Assembly: GCF_023544445.1 (NCBI RefSeq) | Contig: NZ_JALPVJ010000009.1 | Span: 124,001-188,000 of the forward strand | DNA: 64,000 nucleotides | Reading direction: 5' to 3' | From: Actinoplanes sp. M2I2 | GTDB lineage: Bacteria; Actinomycetota; Actinomycetes; Mycobacteriales; Micromonosporaceae | In this document: one piece after another, positions 55,791 to 64,000 of the stretch | How the letters are laid out: each line of letters starts with the position of its first letter | Position numbering within the stretch: the first letter of the stretch is position 1 | Position numbers and translations under genes: made by a program | Notes under the pieces: generated by a model | Databases searched by the model: none | Told to the model about the DNA's origin: nothing | The model's input: the letters and a program-made list of their open reading frames with translations, nothing else

Positions 55791-55820
55791 ACGTGACGCA
55801 GGTAATCGCGCTCTTCCCGG

Positions 55821-56138
55821 TCAGTCGTTGGGCGGGTCGGCCAGCGGCCAGCCCCCGGCGGCCAGCCGGGCCGACACCCGCACCACGTCCTCGGGAGTGG
55901 CACTCTGGAGCATCGAATCGTTGATCATGGTTTCGATGTCCTGCGCGTTGATCGGGTCCGGGCTCTGCAGCGACTGCTCGGCCAGGTCGTTCGCGATCTT
56001 GCGAACCTCCTCCTCGGTCAGCTTGCGGCGCAGCACGCCCAGCAGCGCCACGTAGTCCCGCCGCGGCACGCCGGTCGGGTATCCGGCGCGCAACCAGTCG
56101 ACCGCGCGAACCAGGAAATTGGAGCGACTGTCGGTCAC
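55821..56138 (-). CDS. DUF3349-family small protein
   Basis: 105 residues from GTG at 56138. The pattern LVRAVDWLRAGYPTGVPRRDYVALLGVLRRKLTEEEVRKIANDL is that of the DUF3349 family, small helical proteins known mostly from mycobacteria and relatives, with no assigned function. It lies between the two PiT modules: 10 bp after the small membrane protein of copy 2, and thus probably on its transcript. Confidence 0.8.
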   Translation of the reverse strand: MTDSRSNFLVRAVDWLRAGYPTGVPRRDYVALLGVLRRKLTEEEVRKIANDLAEQSLQSPDPINAQDIETMINDSMLQSATPEDVVRVSARLAAGGWPLADPPND

Positions 56139-56148
56139 GGCCTCGCCT

Positions 56149-56445
56149 CTAATTGTCCACGATGGTCGGATAGATGTGCTCGAAGCTGAGCGTCTTGCCG
56201 AAGCCACTGGCCACGATGAAGATGATGCCCATCAGCGCGACCAGGACGACGAGCACGAAGAGGGCGTAGGCCACGACGCGCCCGACCGGGTGCGGCGCGG
56301 CGTGGTCGACCTCGGCGTCGCCGCCGGCGCCGAAGGCCATCGAGCGGATGCCCAGCGCGAACACGGCGGGCAGACCGGCGCCGAGGATGAGGCCGGCCAG
56401 CAGCACCTTCCACGCGCCTTCCAGAGCGAATCCCAGGTTACTCAC
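56149..56445 (-). CDS. Small two-helix membrane protein coupled to PiT permease (copy 2)
   Basis: 98 residues. The GTG start directly abuts the TGA of the PiT gene. Helices at about 10-33 and 56-78; the first 30 residues and the end (IVASGFGKTLSFEHIYPTIVD) closely match copy 1, while the loop between helices differs (AFGAGGDAEVDHAAPHPVG). Expected to work with its permease; function unknown. Confidence 0.75.
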   Translation of the reverse strand: MSNLGFALEGAWKVLLAGLILGAGLPAVFALGIRSMAFGAGGDAEVDHAAPHPVGRVVAYALFVLVVLVALMGIIFIVASGFGKTLSFEHIYPTIVDN

Positions 56446-57663
56446 TCAGACCGCCGTTCCCGCGGGCTCGCGGCGCTCGGCCGTCTCGTCCCACTCGTCG
56501 TTGACGTTGTTGTGGTCGACCGGCGTCTTGCGCGAGTGCCAGTACATGTAACCGGCCGCCGCCACCAGGATCAGGAAGACGACCAGGGCGCCGGCGAGGC
56601 CGCCGATCGAGTCGCCGATGAACCACATCAGCGCGCCCACGACCGCGGCCGAGGGCAGCGTGATCAGCCAGGCGGCGACCATGCGCCCGGCCACCCGCCA
56701 GCGCACCTGCGCGCCCGGCTTGCCCACCCCGGAACCGAGGATCGAGCCGGTCGCCACATGGGTCGTGGACAACGCGAACCCCAGATGGCTGGAGGCCAGG
56801 ATGACCGCCGCCGACGACGACTCGGCCGCCATGCCCTGCGGCGGCGCGATCTCCACCAGACCCTTGCCCAGCGTCCGGATGATCCGCCAGCCACCGAGAT
56901 AGGTGCCCGCCGCGATGGCCAGGGCACAGGACGCCTTGACCCAGAACGGGATGCTCTTGGTATCGGTCCAGTCGCCCGCCGCGATCAGCGCCAGCGTGAT
57001 GACACCCATGGTCTTCTGCGCGTCGTTGGTGCCGTGGGCCAGCGAGACCAGCGAGGCGCTGCCGATCTGACCCCAGCGGAAACCGTTGTCGGTGAACCGC
57101 TTGGCCACCCCGACGGTGAGCCGGTAGATCAGCCAGGTGCCGACCGCGGCCACCACGCCGGCGATGACCGGCGAGAGCAGCGCCGGGAGGATCACCTTGC
57201 CGACCACACCGTCGAGCTTGGAGCCGTCGCCGTTCCAGTTCACCCCGGCCCAGCCGAGGCCCGCGATGGTGGCGCCGATGAGGCCGCCGAACAGCGCGTG
57301 CGACGAGCTCGAGGGCAACCCCAGGAGCCAGGTGAACAGGTTCCAGACGATGCTGCCGACCAGGCCGGCCAGCACGATGAGCAGGAGAGCCGACCCGCCG
57401 TCGGAGGTCAGCGACTCCTTGGGGGTGCCGTCGGAGTTCTGGATGCGGACGACCGCGTTGCTGACGGTCAGGGCGACCTCGACCGAGAGGAACGCGCCGA
57501 CCAGGTTGAGGATGCCGGAGAGGGCCACGGCCACCTTCGGCCGCAGTGCCCCCGTGGCGATGGACGTGGCCATCGCGTTCGCCGTGTCATGGAACCCGTT
57601 GGTGAAGTCGAACCCGAGGGCCGTGATCACCACCAGGACCAGAATGACCGTTGTCTCTGTCAC
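56446..57663 (-). CDS. PiT-family inorganic phosphate permease (copy 2)
   Basis: 405 residues, about ten helices, with the PiT motifs GFDFTNGFHDTANAMATSIAT and SLAHGTNDAQKTMGVI. Residue by residue it is almost the same as copy 1 until the last 60 positions, where the final helix and tail differ (AAAGYMYWHSRKTPVDHNNVNDEWDE). The GTG start at 57663 and the following TETTV match the start of copy 1. Low-affinity phosphate uptake. The upstream region of 176 bp to the terminator at 57868 must hold its promoter. Confidence 0.93.
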   Translation of the reverse strand: MTETTVILVLVVITALGFDFTNGFHDTANAMATSIATGALRPKVAVALSGILNLVGAFLSVEVALTVSNAVVRIQNSDGTPKESLTSDGGSALLLIVLAGLVGSIVWNLFTWLLGLPSSSSHALFGGLIGATIAGLGWAGVNWNGDGSKLDGVVGKVILPALLSPVIAGVVAAVGTWLIYRLTVGVAKRFTDNGFRWGQIGSASLVSLAHGTNDAQKTMGVITLALIAAGDWTDTKSIPFWVKASCALAIAAGTYLGGWRIIRTLGKGLVEIAPPQGMAAESSSAAVILASSHLGFALSTTHVATGSILGSGVGKPGAQVRWRVAGRMVAAWLITLPSAAVVGALMWFIGDSIGGLAGALVVFLILVAAAGYMYWHSRKTPVDHNNVNDEWDETAERREPAGTAV

Positions 57664-57839
57664 AAGCGACAGCGTCGCTCGGAAAAGTCAGACCTGAAAG
57701 GCCCCTGTGAGCAGGAACTGAAGGTTCGAAACCCGTTGGGAGATCACACACCGGCCGTTCGCCGGATCGTCAGCTTCGGCCAGGTTTCACCGGTCCCGAA
57801 GCCCTCGGACCGGGGAACCGTCGCCGAACTTTACCGGCG

Positions 57840-57868
57840 AAGGGCCGGACCCGGGGGGTCCGGCCCTT
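57840..57868 (-). terminator. Intrinsic terminator of the PQQ-sugar dehydrogenase operon
   Basis: AAGGGCCGGACC (57840-57851) and GGTCCGGCCCTT (57857-57868) form a perfect 12-bp stem with a 5-nt loop, 17 bp past the stop of the dehydrogenase gene. Confidence 0.8.
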
Positions 57869-57884
57869 CTTACTCAGGAAACTG

Positions 57885-59978
57885 TCAGCTGCTGGGTTCC
57901 AGCACGACGGTCGCCGTGCCGGTCTGCGGCGGGGTGCCGGCGTCGGTGTACGACGCCACGAAGACCGCGGTCAGGTTGTCGGCCCCGGCGTGCCCGGGGT
58001 CGAGGAACGTGGTGATCGAGCCGGTGCAGCCGGACGCCGTGGACAGCGGGTGCCCATGCTCGTCGTGGCCGAGGATGTACGTCACGGTCACCCGCGAGCA
58101 GTCCACCGGCTGGTCGTCGGTCACCGCGACCTGGAAGTTCACGGTGTCGCCGAACTGGAACGGCTGCCCCTCCTCGGGCGTGGTGAAGGTGACCACCGGG
58201 GCGGCCGTGCCGACCGGCAGCCGGACTTCGGCCGAGGCCGAGCGGCCGGTGCTGTCGGTGACCTTCAGGGTCGGGCGGTAGTTGCCGTTCTCGGTGAAGG
58301 TGAAGGTCGGGTTGGGCGAGCGCGAGTCGACCCGGTTGTCGTTGTTCAGGTACCACTCGTACCGCAGGGCGTCACCGTCCGGGTCGGCCGTGCCGGCGCT
58401 GGAGAACTGCACCGTCAGCGGCGCCTGACCCAGGGTCGGGGTCGCCGTCATGCGCGGGATCGGGGTGCGGTTGCCGCGCACGTAGTCGAACCGGGAGAGC
58501 TGGGCGTCGGGGTTCTCGGCGAAGTACCCGTCGCCGTACTCGAGGACGTAGAGCGCGCCGTCCGGGCCGAACTCGAGGTCCATCGGGTTGTCGAAGACCA
58601 GCTCGGGCAGGACCGCCTCGATCTTCGTCACCTGGTTGCGCCGGTCCAGCGTGAGCGCCTTGACCCAGTCGCGGGTCCACTCGGCGAACAGCGGCTTGCC
58701 GTCGAACGCGGCCGGCCACTTGAACGGCGAGCGCGAGCGCTTGTCGTAGTCGTAGGCCGGGCCGCCCATCGGGCCGATGCCCCCGGTGCCGAGCTCGGGG
58801 AACTGCGCGCTGGCGCCGTACGAGTAGGCGATCTCGGCCTTCTCGACCGGCGGCAGGTTGCGCAGACCGGTGTTGTTGGGCGACTCGTTGACCGGCGCGG
58901 CGCAGTTGAACGGCGCGCCCGAGGTGCCGGTGGCGAAGTCGTAGTCCACGTACGGCTTGTCGGCGTCGGCGCAGTAGGGCCAGCCGTAGTTCGCCGGCTT
59001 GTCGATCGCCAGCCAGCGGCCGTGACCCGCGGGACCGCGCGCCGGGTTCGGGTTCTGCGCGTCCGGCGAGTAGTCGCCCAGGTAGAGGACGTCGGTCTCC
59101 GGGTCGATGGTGAACCGGAACGGGTTGCGCAGACCCATCGCGTAGATCTCGGCCTTGGTCTTGGCCGTGCCCGGCTTGAACAGGTTGCCCCGGGGGATCG
59201 TGTAGCGGCCGTTCGCGCCGACCTTGATGCGCAGCACCTTGCCACGCAGGTCGTTGGTGTTGGCCGCGGAGCGCTGGGCGTCGAAGACCGGGTTGCGGTT
59301 GGCCCGCTCGTCGATCGGCGCGTAGCCGTCGGACGAGAACGGGTTGGAGTCGTCACCGGTCGACAGGTAGAGGTTGCCCTTGCTGTCGAAGTCGATCTTG
59401 CCACCGACGTGGCAGCACTGCCCGCGGTCGACCGGCACCTGAAGGATCTTCTGCTCGGTGTCGAGCCGCAGCGTGCTGCCGGCCAGCTTGTAACGCGACA
59501 GCTGCAGGTAGCCCTTGAAGCGCGCGAAGTCGGCGGCGGTGCCCTCGGTGGGCGCGTCGCCCTCGTTGACCGCCGGCGTCGCCGGGTCGTCGGACGGGGT
59601 GTCCAGCGGCGGCGAGTAGTAGACGTAGACCCACTTGTTGCGCTCGAAGTCGTTGTCGATCGCGATGCCCTGCACGCCCTCCTCGTCGTGCAGGTAGACC
59701 GGGATGGTCGCGGCCAGCACGTTGCGCCCGGTGGCGGGCTCGTGGATGCGCACCTCGCCGCCGCGGGCGGTGTGCAGCACCCGCCGGTCGGGCAGCACGG
59801 CGAGCGCGATGGGCTCGCCGGGCAGGTCGTTGAGGGTGACCTTCTGGAAGTCGGAGGACGGGGGCAGCGGCTGGGCGGACGAACCTCCGCCGGCCACGGC
59901 CGCGGAGGGCGTGAGCAGCAGGGCCGCGCCGACGACACTGAGTGTCGCCAGCCTTCCCCTGTTTTGCCAGTTCAGCAT
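57885..59978 (-). CDS. Secreted PQQ-dependent sugar (glucose/sorbosone-type) dehydrogenase with PKD domain
   Basis: 697 residues. Signal peptide 1-29 (TPSAAVAGGG). A six-bladed beta-propeller of the glucose/sorbosone dehydrogenase family spans about 40-480 (EPIALAVLPDRRVLHTARGGEVRI, HDEEGVQGIAIDNDF, IYAMGLRNPFRFTIDPETDVLYLGD, ELVFDNPMDLEFGPDGALYVLEYG). A PKD-type beta domain follows (about 495-590, AGTADPDGDALRYEWYLNN) and an Ig-like end with a Cys pair. The propeller oxidises sugars with pyrroloquinoline quinone outside the cell. Its ATG overlaps the stop of the isomerase gene by one base. Confidence 0.88.
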   Translation of the reverse strand: MLNWQNRGRLATLSVVGAALLLTPSAAVAGGGSSAQPLPPSSDFQKVTLNDLPGEPIALAVLPDRRVLHTARGGEVRIHEPATGRNVLAATIPVYLHDEEGVQGIAIDNDFERNKWVYVYYSPPLDTPSDDPATPAVNEGDAPTEGTAADFARFKGYLQLSRYKLAGSTLRLDTEQKILQVPVDRGQCCHVGGKIDFDSKGNLYLSTGDDSNPFSSDGYAPIDERANRNPVFDAQRSAANTNDLRGKVLRIKVGANGRYTIPRGNLFKPGTAKTKAEIYAMGLRNPFRFTIDPETDVLYLGDYSPDAQNPNPARGPAGHGRWLAIDKPANYGWPYCADADKPYVDYDFATGTSGAPFNCAAPVNESPNNTGLRNLPPVEKAEIAYSYGASAQFPELGTGGIGPMGGPAYDYDKRSRSPFKWPAAFDGKPLFAEWTRDWVKALTLDRRNQVTKIEAVLPELVFDNPMDLEFGPDGALYVLEYGDGYFAENPDAQLSRFDYVRGNRTPIPRMTATPTLGQAPLTVQFSSAGTADPDGDALRYEWYLNNDNRVDSRSPNPTFTFTENGNYRPTLKVTDSTGRSASAEVRLPVGTAAPVVTFTTPEEGQPFQFGDTVNFQVAVTDDQPVDCSRVTVTYILGHDEHGHPLSTASGCTGSITTFLDPGHAGADNLTAVFVASYTDAGTPPQTGTATVVLEPSS

Positions 59979-60883
59979 CAGAAACGGAGTCCTTCGAGGT
60001 AGTCGTAGCCGCGCTCGGCCGTGGCCAGCGCGTCGGCGGGAGTACGCGGCGGCGACCCGGCGTCGTCACGCTCCACGATGTACTCGATCAGTCCGGCTTC
60101 CCGGGAGTTCTCGAAGATGCGGCCGAAGTCGATCAGGCCGTCACCCGGGTCGGCGAAGGCGGCGTTCACGTCGAGGTCCTTGACGTGAACCTGCTTGATG
60201 CGGCCGCGGTTCTCCTTGATGATGTCGACCGGGTCATGGGCGCCACGGAAGGCCCAGTAGAGGTCGACTTCGAAGTGGACATACCGGCTGTCGGTCTCAC
60301 CGAAGAGGATGTCCATGCCGGTGAGCTTGGTGCCGGTCTGCCGGAAGAACTCGGCGTGGTGGTTGTGGTAACCGAACGACAGCCCGGCCCGCCGGGCCAG
60401 CCGGCCGGCCTTGTTGAGGTCGGCCGCGAAGGCGCGGTAGACGGCCGCGTCGCGGATCGGCCCGTTCGCGCCCTGCCCGAAGAACGGGTGGACGATGAAC
60501 TTGTTGCCGACGATGTTCGCGTCCTCGAGGGCGGCCTCCCAGACGGAGGCGTCGAACGGCTGCGGGATGCCGACGTGGCCCGAGGTGGCCCGCAGGCCGG
60601 CGGCGTTGAGGGCGGCCCGGAACTGGGCGGCCGTGCGGCCGACGAACCCGGCGTGCTCGACCCGGGTGTAGCCGATCTCGGCCAGTTCGGCCAGGCTGTC
60701 CTCGAGGTTAACGTTCAACTGATTACGAAGCGTGTAGAGCTGGACACTGATCTGGTCGCGGGGCACTCGGCGGGACGCGTGCGAGCCCCCGGCGCTGGCG
60801 GTGCCGGGAACGGCCAGGGTTGCTGCGGCGCCGGCCGCGGCCGCGGCGCCGAGAAGTTGGCGACGGTTCAGGGATTGCGGCAT
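59978..60883 (-). CDS. Exported sugar phosphate isomerase/epimerase-like TIM-barrel protein
   Basis: 301 residues from ATG at 60883 behind GGAGACGCA. The N-terminus carries a twin-arginine signal (LNRRQLLGAAAAAGAAATLAVPGTASA), so a folded protein is exported. The xylose-isomerase-like barrel includes ISVQLYTLRNQL, YHNHHAEFF, FEVDLYWAFRGAHDP, QVHVKDLD and IDFGRIF; His and Glu/Asp residues suit a divalent metal site. It is translationally coupled to the PQQ-dehydrogenase gene. An AT-richer promoter zone lies at 60900-60985. Confidence 0.87.
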   Translation of the reverse strand: MPQSLNRRQLLGAAAAAGAAATLAVPGTASAGGSHASRRVPRDQISVQLYTLRNQLNVNLEDSLAELAEIGYTRVEHAGFVGRTAAQFRAALNAAGLRATSGHVGIPQPFDASVWEAALEDANIVGNKFIVHPFFGQGANGPIRDAAVYRAFAADLNKAGRLARRAGLSFGYHNHHAEFFRQTGTKLTGMDILFGETDSRYVHFEVDLYWAFRGAHDPVDIIKENRGRIKQVHVKDLDVNAAFADPGDGLIDFGRIFENSREAGLIEYIVERDDAGSPPRTPADALATAERGYDYLEGLRF

Positions 60884-60985
60884 TGCGTCTCCTTCGAACG
60901 ACATCGTTCGATGAGATTACCGATGTGTTTCGTCCGAAGTGAAGCTAAGTTTCTTCAGATCAAGCGAAAGTTTCCAACGTGGATA

Positions 60986-61021
60986 CAAAACGCCTCGGCC
61001 ACCAGGGGTGACCGAGGCGTT
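60986..61021 (-). terminator. Intrinsic terminator of the aminotransferase gene
   Basis: AACGCCTCGG (60989-60998) pairs with CCGAGGCGTT (61012-61021), with an inner CACC/GGTG extension; on the minus strand the stem is followed by TTTTG. It begins 19 bp past the aminotransferase stop. Confidence 0.85.
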
Positions 61022-61039
61022 CATTGATATAACTATGGG

Positions 61040-62341
61040 TCAGCTGATGCGAGCCTCGGCGTCCACCCGGGACAGCGCGCCGGTCAGGATGGCCAGTCCC
61101 TCGCGGGCCTCCTCCTCGGTCAGGGTCAGCGGCGGGCCCATCCGCAGCACGTTCCCGTGCAGGCCGCCCTTGCCGACCAGCAGACCACCGGCCCGGCACT
61201 CGTCGAAGACGCGCACCGTGGCGGCCGGGTCGGGCTCGGTGGTGCCGGGCCGGACGATCTCGACGCCGATCATCAGGCCCCGGCCGCGCACCTCCCCCAC
61301 GCAGCCCAGGTCGAGCGCGCGCAGCCCGTCCAGCAGGATGGCGCCGGTGCGGGCGGCGTTGCCCTGCAGGTCGTGGTCGAGCACGTAGTCGAGCACGGCA
61401 TTGCCGGCCGCCATCGACAGCGGGTTGCCGCCGAACGTGGAGAAGCTGATCGCCGGGACCGCGTTCATCACCTCGGCCCGGCCCACGACGCCGCCGAGCG
61501 CGAAGCCGTTGCCGATGCCCTTGGCGAACGTGATGAGATCGGGCGTGACGCCGTGCGCCTGATATCCCCAGAAGTGCTCGCCCGTGCGTCCCCACCCGGT
61601 CTGCACCTCGTCGGCGATCAGCAGGATGCCGCTCTCCGACAAAACCTTCTGGTACGCCCCCAGGAGCCCGTCGGGGCCGGCCACGAACCCGCCGACGCCC
61701 TGGATCGGCTCGGCGATCAGCGCGGCCACGTCCCCGGCGGTGACCGTGGCCAGCACCTCGCGCAGGTCGTCGACCGCCGCGTCGAGGATGTCGCCGTCGG
61801 CCAGCCCGGCCATCCGCCCGCGCAGCCGGTCGCCCGAGGCCAGCCACTGCACGTTGAGCGGGCTGAGCGAGCTCGACGACCAGCTGCGGTGGCCGGTGAC
61901 CGCCATGGTGGCGAACGTCCGGCCGTGGTAGCTGTTCTTGACCGCCAGGATCTGGTTGGAGCGGCGGATGTTCGCGGCCATCAGCAGCGCCGCCTCATTG
62001 GCCTCGCTCCCCGAGTTGGTGAAGAAGACGCGGGCGTCCGGGATGCCGGAGACCCGGGCGATCTTTTCGGCCAGCTCGACCTGGTGGCGGATGAGATAGA
62101 GCGTCGAGCTGTGCACGACGCCGGTGGCCAGCTGGCGCTGGACGGCCTCGTTGACCTCGGCGACGTCGTAACCGATCATCGTGGTCAGCACGCCGCCGAA
62201 GAAGTCCAGATAGGTGCGCCCGTCGGCGCCCTTCACCCGGCGCCCCGACCCTTCGACGATCTCGAGGGCGTCGTCGCCGTAGTACATCGGCATCCACCCG
62301 GGCAGGACGGCCCGGTGGCGGGCGAGCAGGTCATCGGTCAT
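61040..62341 (-). CDS. Class III (omega) PLP-dependent aminotransferase
   Basis: 433 residues. Fold-type I enzyme of the ornithine/GABA/beta-alanine aminotransferase class. GSEANEAALLMA (111 on), the PLP-ring Asp244 (IADEVQTGWGRTG) and the Schiff-base Lys274 (TFAKGIGNG) are all present, as is the Arg-containing HSSTLYLIRHQVELAEKI. ATG at 62341 follows GAAGGAG. Its neighbour is a MocR regulator. A role in beta-alanine or beta-aminoisobutyrate transamination is proposed from context only. Confidence 0.88.
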   Translation of the reverse strand: MTDDLLARHRAVLPGWMPMYYGDDALEIVEGSGRRVKGADGRTYLDFFGGVLTTMIGYDVAEVNEAVQRQLATGVVHSSTLYLIRHQVELAEKIARVSGIPDARVFFTNSGSEANEAALLMAANIRRSNQILAVKNSYHGRTFATMAVTGHRSWSSSSLSPLNVQWLASGDRLRGRMAGLADGDILDAAVDDLREVLATVTAGDVAALIAEPIQGVGGFVAGPDGLLGAYQKVLSESGILLIADEVQTGWGRTGEHFWGYQAHGVTPDLITFAKGIGNGFALGGVVGRAEVMNAVPAISFSTFGGNPLSMAAGNAVLDYVLDHDLQGNAARTGAILLDGLRALDLGCVGEVRGRGLMIGVEIVRPGTTEPDPAATVRVFDECRAGGLLVGKGGLHGNVLRMGPPLTLTEEEAREGLAILTGALSRVDAEARIS

Positions 62342-62429
62342 GGTCGGCTCCTTCGCAGGTCTGACTGCGCGTCTGACTGCGCGCGTGATGGGACTGCACG
62401 TCGGATCGGCGCCCGCGAGCCGGGCCGGG

Positions 62430-63806
62430 TCATCGCCAGCCCCGCGGATGCGGGCGGGCCCGGGGTCCGCTGCCCCGGCTGTCGAGCTGGGCCGCGGCGG
62501 CCAGAGCGTCGGCCACCTCGCCGACGTTCCCGGCGACCAGGCCGGCGGTGACGCGCACGTGATCGCGGTCGAGCGGGGTGACGCAGAAGGGCGCGCCGGG
62601 TGAGACCGCTATGCCGTGGGCGGCCAGCGTCACCATGGCGATCTGCTGGTCGTCGACGGCCATCCACAGGTTGATGCCGTCGGCGGCGGTCGCGGTCACG
62701 CCCCGCTCCCGCAGCGCGCCGAGCAGGGCCGCGCGCCTGTCCGCGTACGCGTCCCGGGCCCGCGCGACCTGGGCCGTGGCTCCCGGATCGGTGAGCAGGT
62801 CGAGCAGCACCCCCTGCAACAGCCGGCTGGACCAACCGGGCCCCAGCAGCCGCCGGTCGGTCAGCGGGCCCAGGACGCTCGCGGGACCGCCGACGGCGGC
62901 GAGGCGCAGGTCGGGACCGTGCGATTTGGAGAAGCTGGCGACGTGCACCGTCCGCTCGCCGAGAAGGGCGCCGAGGCTGACCGGCGGGGCCGACGAGATG
63001 TCGCCGGCGTGATCGTCCTCGACCACCAGCACGTCGGGGAAGCCGTCCAGCACGGCGGCCAGCTCGGACGCCCGCGCCGGCGACAGGCTCACCCCGGTCG
63101 GGTTGTGGGCCCGGGGCTGCAGGAAGACGGCCACGGCGGGATAGTCGCCGAGCACGCGGCGCAACGCGGCGGGACGCATCCCGGCCTCGTCCAGCGGCAC
63201 ACCGACCACCGTGGCGCCGACCGTCTGCAGCAGGTCGAGCAGCGGCGGGAAGGCCGGGTTCTCCACGATGACGTGGTCGCCGAACCGCACCACCTCGCCG
63301 ATCACCCGGTCGAGCGCGTCGAGCGCGCCGTCCACCACGGTCAACCGTTCGGGCGGGAACGGCCACCGCTCCCGCAGCCGGGCCTCGAGCGCGGGCAGCA
63401 CCGGCGCGTCGAGATAGCTGGAGGTCAGCCGCCCGTCCCCGATCCGCTTGAGCGCGTCGGTCAGGTCGGGCAGCAGATCGTGGTCGGGCACGCCGGTGGA
63501 GAGGTCGAGCGGCACGGCGGCGATCGGGCCCCCGAGCTGTGCGTAGCGCAACCGCTGCCGGGGCAGCACGGGCGCGGCCACGTACGAGCCCGACCGGCCC
63601 CGCGTCTCGATCGCGCCCGCCCGGGTGAGGCTGCGCCACGCCTCGCTGACCGTGGTCGGGCTGACCCCGAGCTCGCGCGCGACGTCGCGGACGGTCGGCA
63701 ACCGGGTGCCGGCCGGCAGGCGCCCGGCGGTCACCAGGCGGCTCACGGCCGCGGCGATGCCCCGGGCCGTGCGGTCGTCGACCGCCCCGGTGATCAGCGC
63801 GAGCAA
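62430..63806 (-). CDS. MocR-type PLP-domain GntR-family regulator
   Basis: 458 residues from TTG at 63806, chosen because GGAGAGG lies just upstream; a TTG 12 codons earlier is in frame but overlaps the direct repeat. N-terminal GntR winged helix (GRLPAGTRLPTVRDVARELGVSPTTVSEAWRSLTRAGAI) followed by an aminotransferase fold with EDDHAGDI and the PLP Lys in ASFSKSHGPDLRL. MocR proteins sense an amino compound as a PLP adduct. Likely regulates the aminotransferase 88 bp downstream and the divergent gene at 63983. Confidence 0.88.
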   Translation of the reverse strand: MLALITGAVDDRTARGIAAAVSRLVTAGRLPAGTRLPTVRDVARELGVSPTTVSEAWRSLTRAGAIETRGRSGSYVAAPVLPRQRLRYAQLGGPIAAVPLDLSTGVPDHDLLPDLTDALKRIGDGRLTSSYLDAPVLPALEARLRERWPFPPERLTVVDGALDALDRVIGEVVRFGDHVIVENPAFPPLLDLLQTVGATVVGVPLDEAGMRPAALRRVLGDYPAVAVFLQPRAHNPTGVSLSPARASELAAVLDGFPDVLVVEDDHAGDISSAPPVSLGALLGERTVHVASFSKSHGPDLRLAAVGGPASVLGPLTDRRLLGPGWSSRLLQGVLLDLLTDPGATAQVARARDAYADRRAALLGALRERGVTATAADGINLWMAVDDQQIAMVTLAAHGIAVSPGAPFCVTPLDRDHVRVTAGLVAGNVGEVADALAAAAQLDSRGSGPRARPHPRGWR

Positions 63807-63833
63807 ATTACCTCTCCGAAACAATCCGTTACG

Positions 63834-63898
63834 TTCAAGCAATTGTCCGCCTGAATGTGTGTCATTAGTGTCCTACGGCATCCGGCGGCTTCAAGCAA
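63834..63898. promoter_or_regulatory. Direct-repeat candidate MocR operator
   Basis: TTCAAGCAA occurs at 63834-63842 and again at 63890-63898 in the same orientation; a weaker TTCAAGAAA is near 63964. MocR/GabR regulators bind direct repeats between divergent promoters, and this pair lies in exactly that region. Confidence 0.4.
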
Positions 63899-63982
63899 GT
63901 CCTAGCGCAGCGGCTATGACGGGGAGTAGACACACGATCACAGGCGCTTTCACCGCGCCGCCGCTTCAAGAAAGGGGCAGTC

Positions 63983-64000
63983 ATGAGCGACATCATTCGT
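63983..64000 (+). CDS. Start of a divergent gene (partial; possibly nitrilase/beta-ureidopropionase)
   Basis: ATG at 63983 follows AAAGGGGC, a good ribosome binding site; only six codons (M-S-D-I-I-R) are inside the window. Actinobacterial beta-ureidopropionase-like nitrilases often begin in a similar way (a short start, then an R-A-A-L-V-Q strand), and the MocR/aminotransferase neighbourhood would suit pyrimidine breakdown. Identity cannot be decided from six residues. Confidence 0.3.

Overview
The window is high-GC DNA with GTG and TTG starts, dense gene packing and many likely leaderless mRNAs. Together with the GlgE-type alpha-glucan operon, polyphosphate glucokinase, a SigB/F-type sigma factor, a DUF3349 protein and a CebR-type cellulose operator, this points to an actinomycete, most likely Micromonosporaceae (Actinoplanes-like). 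The assignment is inference from gene content and composition. I saw no rRNA, tRNA, IS element, prophage or CRISPR array; this looks like chromosomal DNA.

Layout. 1-8.3 kb: a truncated secreted SH3b protein, a PAP2 phosphatase, a stress-type membrane protein, a SigB/F sigma factor, polyphosphate glucokinase, a PPOX/F420-type oxidoreductase, a collagen-like microsatellite, an ECF sigma factor with a membrane partner, and a spermidine-synthase-like methyltransferase-fold protein. 8.4-17.6 kb: the trehalose-to-glycogen operon glgE-treS-pep2-glgB, followed by an aKG-HExxH-family protein whose metal motif is mutated. 18-23.5 kb: small metabolic and regulatory genes, a GNAT gene remnant, and a receptor Ser/Thr kinase. 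23.5-29 kb: Tex, a PP2C phosphatase, an ArsR-type regulator with an MFS exporter, and PspC.

29-34 kb: a four-gene, translationally coupled redox operon (b-haem ferric-reductase-like membrane protein, NuoF-like flavoprotein fused to a ferredoxin, TlpA-like thioredoxin lipoprotein, CcdA). It looks able to carry electrons from NAD(P)H across the membrane and is my main candidate for a poorly described system. 34-43.7 kb: a surface protein, PP2C, a CebR-controlled GH6 cellulase, a diguanylate cyclase, a WYL regulator facing a VOC gene across a 13-bp-arm palindrome, and a lone trpD behind a complete Trp attenuator with a leaderless leader peptide.

43.8-54.2 kb: a FUSC transporter, a glutaryl-CoA-dehydrogenase-like enzyme, a fused alpha-beta glycyl-tRNA synthetase (unusual for actinobacteria), GtrA, a glycerophosphodiesterase, and a divergent TetR/SDR pair. 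54.2-57.7 kb: two near-identical PiT phosphate-permease genes, each coupled to a small membrane protein, flanking a DUF3349 gene. 57.8-64 kb: a sugar isomerase/PQQ-sugar dehydrogenase operon, a class III aminotransferase, its MocR regulator, and the first codons of a divergent gene.

Several independent short tandem-repeat arrays (9, 17-20, 23 and 36 bp) and intrinsic terminators buried in the 3' ends of opposing genes are recurring structural themes.
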